Assembly (NCBI GenBank): GCA_027315455.1
Contig: DAHUXZ010000009.1
Location: 1 to 64,000, forward strand
DNA from: Thermoplasmata archaeon
Lineage (GTDB): Archaea; Thermoplasmatota; Thermoplasmata; Lutacidiplasmatales; UBA184
Reading direction: 5' to 3'
DNA length: 64,000 nt
Shown here: in pieces, positions 50,746 through 59,946 of the stretch
How the letters are laid out: each line of letters starts with the position of its first letter
How positions within the stretch are numbered: position 1 is the stretch's first letter
Translations under genes and position numbers: made by a program
Notes under the pieces: model-generated
What the model saw: only the letters and a program-made list of their open reading frames with translations
What the model was told of the DNA's origin: nothing
Databases searched by the model: none

Positions 50746-52419
50746 ATGCAGCGCCATGACGTGGTCGTGGTCGGCGCCGGACTCGCCGGCCAGCGGGCGG
50801 CGCTGGCGGCCCTACAGGCCGGTCGGGACGTCGCGATCGTCTCGAAGCTGCACCCGCTCCGCTCCCATTCGGGTGCCGCCCAGGGCGGGATCAACGCGGC
50901 CGTGGGCAAGGAGGACTCCGTCGAGACCCACATCTACGACACGGTCAAGGGGTCCGACTATCTGGGGGACCAGGACGCGATCGAGTTCTTCTGCAAGGAG
51001 GCCGGCCCGACGGTGGTCGAGATGGAACACTTCGGGACGATCTTCAGCCGGGCCGACGACGGCTCGCTCGCCCGCCGTCCCTTCGGCGGGGCCGGCTTTC
51101 CCCGGACGATCTACGCCGCCGACCGGACGGGCCTCGCGCTCCTCCAGGCGCTCTGGGAGCACCTCGGCCAGGAGAACCTCACGCTCTACGAGGAGTGGGA
51201 CCTCACGCGCATCGTCGTGGACGAGGGCCGGGCCCAGGGGATCGTCGCCTTCGACCGTCGGAGGGGGGACCTCGCCCAGATCGCCGCGAAGGCCGTCGTG
51301 ATCGCGACCGGCCCCGCGGGCCGGATCTACGGGCGGACGACCAACGCCCACTCCTGCACCGGGGACGGCGTCGCCGCCGCGTACCGCGCGGGGGCCTTCC
51401 TCAAGGACATGGAGTTCGTCCAGTTCCATCCGACGGCCCTCCTCGAGTCGTCGATCCTCATCACCGAGGGCGCCCGCGGGGAGGGCGGCATCCTCAAGAA
51501 CGCGAAGGGCGAGCGGTTCATGTCCCGCTACGCCCCCCATGTCCTCGACCTCGCCTCGCGGGACGTGGTCTCCCGGGCCATCTTCACCGAGGTCCGGGAG
51601 GGTCGCGGGTTTCCCGGCGACTATGTCCACCTCGAGCTGATGCATCTCGGCCGGGAGCGGATCGAGTCCCGGCTCCAGGAGATCTGCGACTTCTCCCGCA
51701 ACTTCGCCGGCATCGACCCGGTGACCGAGCCGATCCCGGTGATGCCGGCCCAGCACTACATGATGGGGGGCATCTCGACCAATGCCCGGGGCGAGACGAA
51801 CATCCCCGGACTGTTCGCGGCCGGCGAGGCGGCGTGCGTCTCCATCCACGGGGCGAACCGGCTCGGCGGCAACTCGCTGCTCGAGACCCTCGTCTTCGGC
51901 AAGCAGGCCGGGATCGCCGCGGCGGCCTACGCCGAAGGCGCTCCGACACCGGTCCTGCGCGCCGACGACCTCGACCGCGAAACGACGGCCGTTCGGGCGA
52001 TGGGCGACCGGACCGAGGGCGAGGAGCCTCAGCACCTGCGCATCGAGATGCAGCGGACGATGGATACCCTGGTCGGGATCTACCGCAATGCCGCGGAGCT
52101 GAAGCAGGCCCTCGCCCAGATCGTCGCCCTCAAGGTCCGCTACGAGAAGGTGCGGGTCGTCGACCGCGCGAAGACCTACAACATCAATCTCACCGACGCG
52201 CTCGAGACCGGGCACATGCTCGCCCTCGCCGAGGTCATCGTCGCGGGGGCGATCGCCCGGACCGAGAGCCGGGGCGCGCACGCCCGCACCGACTTCCCGA
52301 AGCGGGACGATGCGAACTGGATGAAGCACACCCTGGCGGCGTACTCGCCGCAGGGCCCCCGCCTCTCCTACGGCCCGGTCGCCTACACGCGGTGGGAGCC
52401 GAAGGAGCGGGTGTACTGA
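50746..52419 (+). CDS. sdhA: succinate dehydrogenase/fumarate reductase flavoprotein subunit
   Basis: FAD subunit that oxidises succinate or reduces fumarate. The 557-residue protein has the dinucleotide fold [18 protein letters not shown], the FAD-linking His in [13 protein letters not shown], the active-site block [35 protein letters not shown] and the C-terminal domain with [29 protein letters not shown] 50746; its stop overlaps the sdhB ATG. First gene of sdhA-sdhB-sdhE. Confidence 0.95.
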   Translation: MQRHDVVVVGAGLAGQRAALAALQAGRDVAIVSKLHPLRSHSGAAQGGINAAVGKEDSVETHIYDTVKGSDYLGDQDAIEFFCKEAGPTVVEMEHFGTIFSRADDGSLARRPFGGAGFPRTIYAADRTGLALLQALWEHLGQENLTLYEEWDLTRIVVDEGRAQGIVAFDRRRGDLAQIAAKAVVIATGPAGRIYGRTTNAHSCTGDGVAAAYRAGAFLKDMEFVQFHPTALLESSILITEGARGEGGILKNAKGERFMSRYAPHVLDLASRDVVSRAIFTEVREGRGFPGDYVHLELMHLGRERIESRLQEICDFSRNFAGIDPVTEPIPVMPAQHYMMGGISTNARGETNIPGLFAAGEAACVSIHGANRLGGNSLLETLVFGKQAGIAAAAYAEGAPTPVLRADDLDRETTAVRAMGDRTEGEEPQHLRIEMQRTMDTLVGIYRNAAELKQALAQIVALKVRYEKVRVVDRAKTYNINLTDALETGHMLALAEVIVAGAIARTESRGAHARTDFPKRDDANWMKHTLAAYSPQGPRLSYGPVAYTRWEPKERVY

Positions 52420-53390
52420 TGTCCGGCGAGCTCATCTCCGTCCCGATCGACGTCTACCGCTTCGACCCGAGCCACGACTCGGCCCCCCGCTACCAGCGCT
52501 ACACCCTCGAGCTCCCGCGCCACACCCCGGTGCTGAGCGCGCTGCTCAAGATCCGCACCGACCTCGACCCGTCGCTCTCGCTGCGCTACTCCTGCCGCAG
52601 CTCGATCTGCGGCTCGTGCGCGATGGTCATCAACTCGAAGAGCCGCCTCGCCTGCCAGACCCCGGTCGGCCCGGAGGTGGAGCGCCACGGCCGCATCGTC
52701 ATCGACCCGATGCGGAACCTGCCCGTCCTCCGCGACCTGGTCGTCGAGATGGCGCCGTTCTGGGGCCGGTACCGCAAGCTCGAGCCCCACCTCATCCCGG
52801 ACCCGAACCGCCCGATGCCCGTCGACCGGGAGAACCCCATGACCCCGGCCGAGGTCGAGCGGTTCAAGACGACCCCCCGCTGCATCGCCTGCGGGTCGTG
52901 CTACTCGGCGTGCCCGGCCGTCGAGCACGACCCGGAGTTCCCGGGCCCGATGGCGCTCGCCAAGCTCTACCGGTTCGTCGTCGACCCGCGGGACGGCGCG
53001 CGCCAGGACCGCCTCGTCCGCATCCAGGCGGAGGGCCTCTGGCTGTGCCTGCGCTGCCACCTCTGCACCGAGTCCTGTCCGAAGGAGGTCGAGCCGTCGG
53101 AGCGGATCCGTGACCTCAAGGAGATGGCGATCGCCGTCCAGGGAGGGACGGAGCACGGCTCGCGCCACGCCGTCGGGTTCAAGGACAACATCCGCGAGCG
53201 CGGCATCCTCAACGAGCTCAAGCTCGTCCGGCAGACCTACAACCCCCTGGAGGCGCTCGCCCAGCTCCCCCAGGGCCTCAAGATCGCCCGCAAGAAGCCC
53301 GAGACCCTCCACGCCCCGCGCAAGATCGAGGGGCAGGCCGAGGTCGAGGCGCTCTACGTGGCGCTCGACGATTCGAAGGAGACGCCGTGA
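52419..53390 (+). CDS. sdhB: succinate dehydrogenase iron-sulfur subunit
   Basis: A 323-residue FeS subunit. Plant-type [2Fe-2S] site [12 protein letters not shown] with a fourth Cys in ACQTP, then [12 protein letters not shown] and [12 protein letters not shown]. Classical SdhB has a [3Fe-4S] cluster at the last site with one Cys missing; here both distal sites keep four Cys, as in archaeal class E enzymes with extra [4Fe-4S]. The extended C-terminus (beyond residue 245) resembles HdrC-linked forms. The next gene overlaps its stop by 4 nt. Confidence 0.93.
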   Translation: MSGELISVPIDVYRFDPSHDSAPRYQRYTLELPRHTPVLSALLKIRTDLDPSLSLRYSCRSSICGSCAMVINSKSRLACQTPVGPEVERHGRIVIDPMRNLPVLRDLVVEMAPFWGRYRKLEPHLIPDPNRPMPVDRENPMTPAEVERFKTTPRCIACGSCYSACPAVEHDPEFPGPMALAKLYRFVVDPRDGARQDRLVRIQAEGLWLCLRCHLCTESCPKEVEPSERIRDLKEMAIAVQGGTEHGSRHAVGFKDNIRERGILNELKLVRQTYNPLEALAQLPQGLKIARKKPETLHAPRKIEGQAEVEALYVALDDSKETP

Positions 53391-54274
53391 AGCTGGCTTA
53401 CTACCCCGGGTGCGTCGCGCAGGAGTCCGGCCGCGAGCTCGACCAGTCGACGCGCTGGGTCGCCCAGCGCCTCGGGATCGAGCTGGTCGAGTTCCCGAGC
53501 TTCTCCTGCTGCGGCTCCGGCTTCGTCGACGAGGCCAACAGCACGCTCAACGTCGCCCTTAACGCCCGGAACCTCGCCCTCGCCGAGAAGGCCGGCCTCG
53601 ACCTCCTCACGATCTGCTCGACCTGCCAGGGGATGCTCTCGCTCGCCAACCATCGCCTCAAGGACCCCGCCGTCCGCGCCCGGGTCGACCCCGCGCTCGC
53701 GAAGATCGGCGTCGCCTACCGCGGGTCCGTCCGGGTCAAGCACCTGCTCGAGGTCGTGACGCGCGACCTCGGTGTAGACGCCATCGCGAAAAAGGTGACC
53801 CGCCCGCTGCGCGGGCTCAAGGTCGGCGCCTTCTACGGCTGCCATCTCCTGCGCCCCGCGGGCGAGGTCGGCGGCGAGAGCGGCGAGGAGCCGCGGTCCT
53901 TCGAGAACCTCATCGCCGCCCTCGGGGCGACCCCCGTGCTCTACCGCGGCCGCGTGATGTGCTGCGGATTCCCGATCCTCTTCGTCCGCGAGGGGACGGC
54001 GAACCGCATCGCCGCGACGCAGATCGACGACGCGCGGGCCCATGGGGCCGACGCCCTCGCGACGCCCTGCCCGCTCTGCCACATCTCCCTCGACTCGTTC
54101 CAGAACAAGGCCGCGAAGGCGGTGGGGCACGCGCTCGACATGCCGATCTTCCACCTCCCCCAGCTGATCGGGCTCGCCCTCGGCGCCTCGCCGGAGGAGC
54201 TCGGGCTCCCCCGCCATCTCGTGGCCACCGACGCGGCGCTCGCCAAGATCGGCCAGGTCTCCGTCCCCGCGTAG
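53387..54274 (+). CDS. SdhE-type (HdrB-like) CCG-domain subunit
   Basis: A 295-residue protein with two CCG domains. First: [30 protein letters not shown]. Second: [31 protein letters not shown]. Such HdrB-like subunits replace classical heme-b anchors in class E succinate:quinone oxidoreductases and in thiol:fumarate reductases. GTG 53387. Its presence points to an archaeal SdhABE-type enzyme; electron acceptor (quinone or thiol) cannot be decided from sequence. Confidence 0.9.
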   Translation: MKLAYYPGCVAQESGRELDQSTRWVAQRLGIELVEFPSFSCCGSGFVDEANSTLNVALNARNLALAEKAGLDLLTICSTCQGMLSLANHRLKDPAVRARVDPALAKIGVAYRGSVRVKHLLEVVTRDLGVDAIAKKVTRPLRGLKVGAFYGCHLLRPAGEVGGESGEEPRSFENLIAALGATPVLYRGRVMCCGFPILFVREGTANRIAATQIDDARAHGADALATPCPLCHISLDSFQNKAAKAVGHALDMPIFHLPQLIGLALGASPEELGLPRHLVATDAALAKIGQVSVPA

Positions 54275-54281
54275 GGCCGAG

Positions 54282-54845
54282 ATGACGGACCTCGGCGCGA
54301 TCGCCCCGGGGCTCCTCGTGCTCGGGCTCGTCGCGGTCGTGGTGGCGATCCGGTCGATCCGGATGGCGCGGGGCGCCCCCGTCAGCGGGGCGCGGCTTTT
54401 CGCCTACGGCGCGGTCTACGTCCTCCTCCTCGCGTTCGTCCTGCTCGCCGACGCGGCGTGGCGGCCCGTCTACGGGTACGCGCTCGACGCCCTCGCCCTC
54501 GGGGCCGCGTTCGCGCTGTCGGTCCCCTACGTCGCCGGGCGCGTCGCGCTCTCTCGGCGCGCGGACGGGCAGTGGGTCTACCGGCTCGGCTGGTCGCTCC
54601 CCGTCATCTACCTCGCCCTCTTCTTCGCCCGGTTCGCCCTGGACCTCCTCGTCCTCGGGCCGTCGGCCTACGCGGGCGCGCCCGTCGCCTCCCCCTCCGC
54701 GCTCCCGCCGGGGTCGGTCGACGCCCTCCTCCTCGTCGATGCGCTCTTCTCGGCGAGCGCGGGGCTCCTCCTCGGACGGAACGTCGCCGTCTACCTCGCC
54801 TACCGCCGGCGATCGGCCGCCGCGCCGCCGACCGCCAATCCTTAA
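54282..54845 (+). CDS. membrane protein, about five TM helices
   Basis: A 187-residue hydrophobic protein with helices near residues 8-24, 40-62, 68-88, 103-127 and 143-172, and a short Arg-rich, Ala-Pro C-terminus. No cofactor-binding His pattern is evident. It begins 7 bp after the SdhE-like gene, so it could be a membrane component of the Sdh complex, though it does not resemble known SdhC/D or SdhF. Otherwise unknown. Confidence 0.7.
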   Translation: MTDLGAIAPGLLVLGLVAVVVAIRSIRMARGAPVSGARLFAYGAVYVLLLAFVLLADAAWRPVYGYALDALALGAAFALSVPYVAGRVALSRRADGQWVYRLGWSLPVIYLALFFARFALDLLVLGPSAYAGAPVASPSALPPGSVDALLLVDALFSASAGLLLGRNVAVYLAYRRRSAAAPPTANP

Positions 54846-54846
54846 G
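54837..54846 (+). promoter_or_regulatory. TATA-like box of the TMEM175-like gene
   Basis: AATCCTTAAG is centred about 26-27 nt before the ATG at 54869, indicating a leaderless mRNA. Confidence 0.5.
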
Positions 54847-54868
54847 CCGAACCGTCGTGGCCGTTCCG

Positions 54869-55594
54869 ATGGAGCCCGCGGCGGCGGCCGGCCCCGGGGG
54901 GCCGGACGCCACGGTGGACGACGAGCTCGGCGGGAGCGACCTCGGCCGGATCATCGCGCTGAGCGACGGGATCTTCGCCTTCGCGATGACCCTCCTTGCC
55001 CTCAGCCTGACGGTGCCGGTCTTCCGCAACGCCCAGGGGGTGCCGCTCGACCCGGGCACGATCCCCTCCCCAGAGCTCGCCCACGCGCTCCTCGGCGAGG
55101 GGTCGGCGTTCCTCACCTACGCCTTCGGGTTCTTCATCATCGCGTTCTGGTGGGAGGCCCACCATCGGATCTTCGCGCATGTCCACCGCTGGGACCGGCG
55201 GGTCCTTTCCTTCAACCTCGCCTTCCTGCTGATGATCGCGGTGACGCCGTTCCTCGTGAGCCTCTACGCCCAGTTCGGCGCCGACCAGGCCGCGCTCGTC
55301 CTCTATGCCGGGGCCCAGGGCCTCGGCGGGCTCGTGCTGGCCGCCCTCTGGGAGCACGCGACCCGCGCGCCCGGGCTCACCGGACCCGACCTCCCCGGGA
55401 CCCTCGTCGCGCGCTACCGGGCCCGCCTATTCGGCAGCTCGGCGATCTTCGGCGCCTCGATCCTCGTGTCGTTCGTGAACGTCCGGGCGGCCGAGTTCGT
55501 CTGGCTGACGGTCTTCTTCCTCGGCTGGCTCCAGACGACCCGCCTACGGCGCTCGCGCGGGCGGACCCGCCCGACCGCGGTCAGCCGGGCGTAG
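54869..55594 (+). CDS. TMEM175/DUF1211 family potassium channel-like protein
   Basis: A 241-residue membrane protein with six predicted helices. The first carries the family signature near residue 30 (ALSDGIFAFAMTLLALSL, Ser-Asp in place of the usual Phe-Ser-Asp), where hydrophobic residues form the ion constriction. Later segments include FGFFIIAFWWEAHHRIFAHV and NLAFLLMIAVTPFLVSLYAQFG, both typical. Prokaryotic members form tetrameric K+ channels. ATG 54869 agrees with TATA spacing. It overlaps the end of the convergent small gene by 14 bp. Confidence 0.9.
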   Translation: MEPAAAAGPGGPDATVDDELGGSDLGRIIALSDGIFAFAMTLLALSLTVPVFRNAQGVPLDPGTIPSPELAHALLGEGSAFLTYAFGFFIIAFWWEAHHRIFAHVHRWDRRVLSFNLAFLLMIAVTPFLVSLYAQFGADQAALVLYAGAQGLGGLVLAALWEHATRAPGLTGPDLPGTLVARYRARLFGSSAIFGASILVSFVNVRAAEFVWLTVFFLGWLQTTRLRRSRGRTRPTAVSRA

Positions 55595-55859
55595 CGTTCT
55601 CGCCGGCCCGGGCGGCCGCGATCAGCTCGCGCGCCCCGGCGCCCTTCGTCACGTGGAGATGCAGCGCGTCGCACATCCCGCGGAAGTAGGCTTCTCCGCT
55701 TCCCCGCGCGTAGGTCTCGGCGAGATCCTCGGCCAGACGGTCCTCGGGGTGCGACGGGTCGACCCGCGGGCTGAACATGCAGCGGAAGACGAGGAACCGC
55801 TCCCCCTCGAGGTCGATCCGCGCCGTCTCGGGGGCGCCGCAGAACGGGCAGGCGAGCAC
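55581..55859 (-). CDS. small CxxC protein (92 aa)
   Basis: A 92-residue protein starting LACPFCGAPETARIDLEGERFLVFRCMFSPRV, so an N-terminal treble-clef-like or zinc-binding site is likely (CPFC and a later Cys). The rest is helical. No family recognised. It is the last gene of the purE-guaAb run, 41 bp after the preceding gene. The start at 55859 may be TTG or ATG-class; context supports translation but not function. Confidence 0.6.
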   Translation of the reverse strand: MLACPFCGAPETARIDLEGERFLVFRCMFSPRVDPSHPEDRLAEDLAETYARGSGEAYFRGMCDALHLHVTKGAGARELIAAARAGENATPG

Positions 55860-55900
55860 GTCCGGGGCGACGGGGAACGGCAGGATAACGGTGACGGCGC

Positions 55901-56149
55901 TCAGTCGATGTAGCCGAGCGAGCGCAGCTGGTCCTTGAGGCGCCGCTCGTCCTCCTCGGAGAACGGGGTGCCGTCGGTGCGGTCGAGGAGGCGGGCGAGG
56001 ACGTAGGCGACGAACGCGTCGAGGGTCGGGAACGCGCTCGACCGCAGGCGCTCCTCGAGGCGCCGGGCGGTCTCCTCGGGGATCACGAGGCGCCGCTCGG
56101 AGGCCCCCTCGGTCGGCGGGGGGGCCGCCGGTAAAGGCTCGTCGGTCAT
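55901..56149 (-). CDS. small ribbon-helix-helix-like protein
   Basis: An 82-residue protein. After a Pro-rich start, RRLVIPEETARRLEERLRSSAFPTLDAFVAYVLARLLD has the strand-helix-helix pattern of small RHH/CopG-like proteins, and FSEEDERRLKDQLRSLGYID closes it, a tail frequent in archaeal members. DNA binding or regulation of the pur/gua unit is possible. Its ATG at 56149 overlaps the guaAb stop (ATGA). Confidence 0.7.
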   Translation of the reverse strand: MTDEPLPAAPPPTEGASERRLVIPEETARRLEERLRSSAFPTLDAFVAYVLARLLDRTDGTPFSEEDERRLKDQLRSLGYID

Positions 56150-57093
56150 TCCCACTCGATCGTCGCGGGCGGCTTGTCGGTCACGTCGTAGAGGACCCGG
56201 GTCACCGTGCCAAAGAGGGCGCGGGTGATCCGCTCGGCGATCGTGCGGAGGAGCTCGGGGGGCACGGCCATCGCCGTCGCGGTCATCGCGTCGACCGACT
56301 CGACGATACGCACGCTCACCGCCTCGCCCGCGACGCGGTTGTCGCCCATCACGCCGACCGTCGCGACCGGCAGCAGGACCGCGAAGTACTGCCAGGGGCG
56401 CGGGATCTGGCTCCGGGCGATCGCGCGCTCGACCTCCTCCTCGACGATCGCGTTCGCGACCCGGGCGCGCGCGACGCGCTCCCGGGAGACCGGCCCCGCG
56501 ACCCGCACGGCGAGGCCCGGGCCGGGGAACGGCTGGCGCTCGGGCTCGGGGACCTTGAGGTGGTGCGCGAGCTGGCGCACCTCGTCCTTGTAGAGGTCGC
56601 GCAGCGGCTCGACGATCTTCAGGGTGAGGTCCGCCGGCAGGCCGCCGACGTTGTGGTGGGTCTTGATCGTGTCCCGCAGTTGGCCGCCGCTCTCGATCCA
56701 GTCCGGGGCGATGGTGCCCTGGATGAGGGTGTCGGCCCCGCTGCGCGCGGCCTCCTCCTCGAAGAGGCGGACGAACGCCGTCCCGATCCGGCGGCGCTTC
56801 TCCTCCGGGTCGGTGACGTCATGCAGGGCGGACAGGAAGCGGTCCTCCGCGGAGAGGACCTCGAAGGACAGGCGGCTCGCCCGGAAGAACGCGCCGACCC
56901 GCTCGACCTCGCCCTGCCGCAGCAGGCCGGTGTCGACGAACAGCGCGCGGGCGCGATCCCCGATCGCCTCCTGGACGAGGAGGGCCGCCACCGTGCTGTC
57001 GATCCCCCCGCTCGCGGCGACGATCGCGCGACCGGGTACGTCGGCGCGGAGCCGGCGGATGGCCTCGACACGGAACGTTTCGGCGTCCCTCAC
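56146..57093 (-). CDS. guaAb: GMP synthase PP-ATPase subunit (subunit B)
   Basis: Converts XMP to GMP using ammonia from the separate glutaminase subunit. The 315-residue protein has the PP-loop AASGGIDSTVAALL near residue 28, LFVDTGLLRQGE, TLIQGTIAPDWIESG and the C-terminal dimer domain (FPGPGLAVRVAGPVSRE; TKPPATIEWE-like end, seen as DKPPATIEWE). In archaea the two GuaA parts are separate genes; the glutaminase is not here. ATG 57093 overlaps the purE stop. Confidence 0.96.
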   Translation of the reverse strand: MRDAETFRVEAIRRLRADVPGRAIVAASGGIDSTVAALLVQEAIGDRARALFVDTGLLRQGEVERVGAFFRASRLSFEVLSAEDRFLSALHDVTDPEEKRRRIGTAFVRLFEEEAARSGADTLIQGTIAPDWIESGGQLRDTIKTHHNVGGLPADLTLKIVEPLRDLYKDEVRQLAHHLKVPEPERQPFPGPGLAVRVAGPVSRERVARARVANAIVEEEVERAIARSQIPRPWQYFAVLLPVATVGVMGDNRVAGEAVSVRIVESVDAMTATAMAVPPELLRTIAERITRALFGTVTRVLYDVTDKPPATIEWE

Positions 57094-57548
57094 GGGGACC
57101 CCGCGGGGGCCGACGGTTCCTCGTGCCAGCGGCGCCGGTACGCCTCAAGGCGCGGGACGAGCTCGGGATACTTGAGCGCCAGGATCTCCGTCGCGAGCAG
57201 TGCCGCGTTCTCGGCGGCGTCGAGCCCGACGGCGGCGACGGGGACCCCGGGCGGCATCTGCACGACGCTCAGGAGGCTGTCGAGGCCGAGGCCGCGGTGG
57301 AGCGGGACGCCGATCACCGGCTTGAGGGTGCGCGCCGCGACGCTCCCGGGAAGGGCGGCGGAGAGGCCGGCCATCGCCACGAAGACGTCGGTCGCCGGGT
57401 CGGCGGCGAGGCGGTCGACCTTCTCCGGCGTGCGGTGGGCGGAGGCGACGTGGACCTCGCACGCGACACCGAATTCGGTCAGGCGCGTGCGGACCTTCTC
57501 GGCGACCTCGAGGTCCGACTTGCTCCCGACGAGGACGGCCACCTTCAT
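57090..57548 (-). CDS. purE: 5-(carboxyamino)imidazole ribonucleotide mutase PurE
   Basis: A 152-residue PurE, which moves the carboxylate of N5-CAIR to the imidazole carbon in purine synthesis (or uses CO2 directly in class II forms). Motifs: AVLVGSKSDLEVAEKV, HVASAHRTPEKVDRL with the catalytic His, AMAGLSAALPG and GLGLDSLLSVVQMPPGVPVAAV. ATG 57548 is the start of homology; the longer upstream frame is antisense to the next gene. First gene of purE-guaAb-RHH-CxxC. Confidence 0.95.
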   Translation of the reverse strand: MKVAVLVGSKSDLEVAEKVRTRLTEFGVACEVHVASAHRTPEKVDRLAADPATDVFVAMAGLSAALPGSVAARTLKPVIGVPLHRGLGLDSLLSVVQMPPGVPVAAVGLDAAENAALLATEILALKYPELVPRLEAYRRRWHEEPSAPAGSP

Positions 57549-57620
57549 GGTCCGTGGGAGGAGCGCAGGGAAAAAAGGATTCCCGGGCCGGCCCAAAGGC
57601 TCACTACCCGGGGCGGCTCC

Positions 57621-58292
57621 GTGCCGCCGGTGACGATCCGTCTCCACCGCGGCGGCCGGTGGCGGTCGTGGCTCGGCCGACGGCTCGGCGGCGACGCGGC
57701 GCTCGGCGACCGCGTCTGGCGCCGCTGCCTCCACTTCGCCGGCGCGTCCGTCCTCCTGTACTACCTCCTCCCGCCCGGCGCCTTCCTCGTCGTCCCGACG
57801 ACGACGGTCCTGCTCGCCGCGCTCGCGGCCGTCCTGGTCCTCGAGGCGCTCCGGCTCGCCGCCGGTCTCGAGCTGCCGACGATCCGGCCGTACGAGCGGC
57901 GGCGCCTCGCGAGCTACGCCTACTACGCCGTCGGCCTCACGCTCGCCGTCCTCCTCTTCCCGAGGCCGATCGCCGTCGCCGTGGTGCTCGGCACGGCGCT
58001 CGTCGACCCGCTCATCGGGGAGCTGCGGCTGAGCGGGCGGTGGCGGCCGCTCTACCCGGCCCTTCCGGTCGCCGTCTGGGCCGTGCTCGGCTTCGCCGCG
58101 TTCCTTCTCGTCGGCGCCTGGACCATCCCGGCGGCGGCCATCGCGGCCCTCGCCGGCGCCGGGCTCGCCGTCGCCGCGGAGCGCCCGCGCATGGCCGGCA
58201 TCGACGACGACCTCGTCATGACCCTCGTCCCGGCGCTCGCGCTCACGGGCCTCCTCCTCGTCGTCCCGGGGTTCCCCGGGCTCGCCGGATAG
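57621..58292 (+). CDS. polyprenol/dolichol-kinase-like membrane protein
   Basis: A 223-residue integral membrane protein with about seven helices. RRCLHFAGASVLLYYLLP with a conserved Arg/His, then LEALRLAAGLELPTIRPYERRRLASYAYYAVG and TALVDPLIGELR, recall the SEC59/DGK1/VTE5 family of CTP-dependent lipid kinases, and the last part has YPALPVAVWAVLGF. The similarity is from pattern only. Such an enzyme could make phosphorylated polyprenol carriers for glycosylation. GTG 57621 assumed (GTG 57630 also possible). Confidence 0.65.
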   Translation: MPPVTIRLHRGGRWRSWLGRRLGGDAALGDRVWRRCLHFAGASVLLYYLLPPGAFLVVPTTTVLLAALAAVLVLEALRLAAGLELPTIRPYERRRLASYAYYAVGLTLAVLLFPRPIAVAVVLGTALVDPLIGELRLSGRWRPLYPALPVAVWAVLGFAAFLLVGAWTIPAAAIAALAGAGLAVAAERPRMAGIDDDLVMTLVPALALTGLLLVVPGFPGLAG

Positions 58293-58298
58293 ACGGCC

Positions 58299-59843
58299 TC
58301 AGACGATCGGGGTCAGGCGCGCGTGGGGGGCGCCCTTCTCCGGGTCGTAGGAGATCGAGTAGATGGTCGTCCGCGGCCGGATCCCGTAGATGCACGGGGC
58401 GTTGTCGATGTTGATGATCCGGAAGTACGTGTCCATCATGTTCAGGATCTCGCTGGACACGAGCAGCCCGGGCTTGAGGAGGCCGATGCCGAGGTTGCCG
58501 ACGAGCTTCGTCCGCTGGACCCCGTGGAAGTACATCCGGATCGCCACCTGGTCGCCCATCAGGCTCTCGAGGGTGTCGAACGCGGTGTACTCGAGGAACG
58601 GCTTCTGCTCGGGGCCGCGGGCCGCCTTCTCGGCGGTGACCATCGCGCGCATCGCCTCGTCCCGGCCGAAGCGGGCCATCGGGACGATGTAGCTCTGCTC
58701 GGTCTCGTTCGCGGTGTAGTCGGCGATGCGGACGCGGGTGTCGAAGACGTTGGGCGGGGTATGGCGCACGAGGGTCTCCCTGAGCTTCTCGTGCGACTCG
58801 CCCGCCGCGAGGACGGCGATGATCCCGCGCGACTGGGTCAGGAAGTTGAGCAGCGTCGGCGTGAAGAGCATGTAGTAGTCGTCGATCCCGACGTTGACGT
58901 CGACCTCGAAGGCGTTGAAGCTCCCCCGGCGGAACCCCCCGCCGAGGAGGGCATCGAAGTCGGGGATCCCCGAGGAGTAGAAGCGGTCCGGGTCGGCGAT
59001 CGGCTTCCACTGCGGCGGGTTGGCCGAGGGCGAGGTCGTGACGGGGACGCCGAGCGCCTCGAACCGTCCGCCGTTGAGCGTCACCGCGTAGCGCGGGCGC
59101 TGGATGTGGGTCGCGCGGAGCTTTTCCAGGCGCATGTGGCGCACGCGCCGCTCGTCGAGCTCCTCGCGCTGGATCGACAAGAGGCCGTCGACGAGGTACT
59201 CGATCCCGCCCGCCTCGGGCTTCTCGAGGATCATGACCACGTTGGTGTTCGACGCCTCCACGAGGTCCTTCTGGAGGGCCATCACGAACTCCTCCATCTC
59301 GAGACCGTACTTGTGGGTCACACCCTCGAGGGAGTCGATGACGAGGAGCGACTTCTCCGGCAGCGCCTGTTCGATGCGGTTGTAGACGTTCTCGACCTCC
59401 GGCATCGGGTTGCGCTTGAGCAGCGCCGTGAGGTGCGTACGGTCGACGCGCGTGGGGGGGCCGCGCTCGTCGGCGAACGTCCGCATCATCTCCCGGGCGG
59501 CCTGGATCTTCTTCTTCTCGACCTCGGGAAGATCCGGGGCGACGTTCCGGGTCGAGGCGTTGACCGCGTCGAGGAAGAGCTTGCCCGCATCGAGGATGCG
59601 CGCGCGCATCTCGCTGGCCTTGAGCCAGGGGAACTGGCGGTAGAGCGCCTCGTCGCCGACGCGGGTCGAGAGGTAGTAGGACTGCTGGGGCCGCCCGATC
59701 CGTTCGAGCAGCTCGAGCCCGAAGGTCGTCTTGCCGGTACCGGCGCCGCCCTTCACGATGAGGGAGCGGCCGCCGCGGCCGCTCAGGAAGGTGATGACCT
59801 CCGTCGGGACGCCGCCCGGAGCGGCCCCGTTGTTCTCGGTCAC
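58299..59843 (-). CDS. KaiC/GvpD-like RecA-superfamily ATPase
   Basis: A 514-residue two-domain protein. Domain 1: VITFLSGRGGRSLIVKGGAGTG with Walker A GGAGTGKT near residue 34, Walker B SLLVIDSLEGV near 163 and a sensor-like VVMILEKPEAGGIEYLVDGLL. Domain 2 starts SGIPDFDALLGGGFRRGSFNAFEV like a second KaiC domain but has no GKT/S, so it is probably non-catalytic. The pattern is close to GvpD-type regulators of haloarchaea and unassigned RAD55-like proteins of Thermoplasmata. GTG 59843 follows a strong GGAGG site. No gas-vesicle genes are present; role unknown. Confidence 0.8.
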   Translation of the reverse strand: MTENNGAAPGGVPTEVITFLSGRGGRSLIVKGGAGTGKTTFGLELLERIGRPQQSYYLSTRVGDEALYRQFPWLKASEMRARILDAGKLFLDAVNASTRNVAPDLPEVEKKKIQAAREMMRTFADERGPPTRVDRTHLTALLKRNPMPEVENVYNRIEQALPEKSLLVIDSLEGVTHKYGLEMEEFVMALQKDLVEASNTNVVMILEKPEAGGIEYLVDGLLSIQREELDERRVRHMRLEKLRATHIQRPRYAVTLNGGRFEALGVPVTTSPSANPPQWKPIADPDRFYSSGIPDFDALLGGGFRRGSFNAFEVDVNVGIDDYYMLFTPTLLNFLTQSRGIIAVLAAGESHEKLRETLVRHTPPNVFDTRVRIADYTANETEQSYIVPMARFGRDEAMRAMVTAEKAARGPEQKPFLEYTAFDTLESLMGDQVAIRMYFHGVQRTKLVGNLGIGLLKPGLLVSSEILNMMDTYFRIINIDNAPCIYGIRPRTTIYSISYDPEKGAPHARLTPIV

Positions 59844-59946
59844 GCGATTTCCTCCGGACGAGCGCCGGTGGCTGTCGCACCGCTCATTGACCAATACCGA
59901 CAAGCAAGATGGGAGGGTCCTGAAGGTAAAGCTTTCGCCGGGACCG

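Noticed and set aside
57549-57734. Extended PurE start
   Set aside because: The added residues are Pro/Arg/Ala-rich and antisense to the next gene; the PurE fold begins at MKVAVLVGSKSD.
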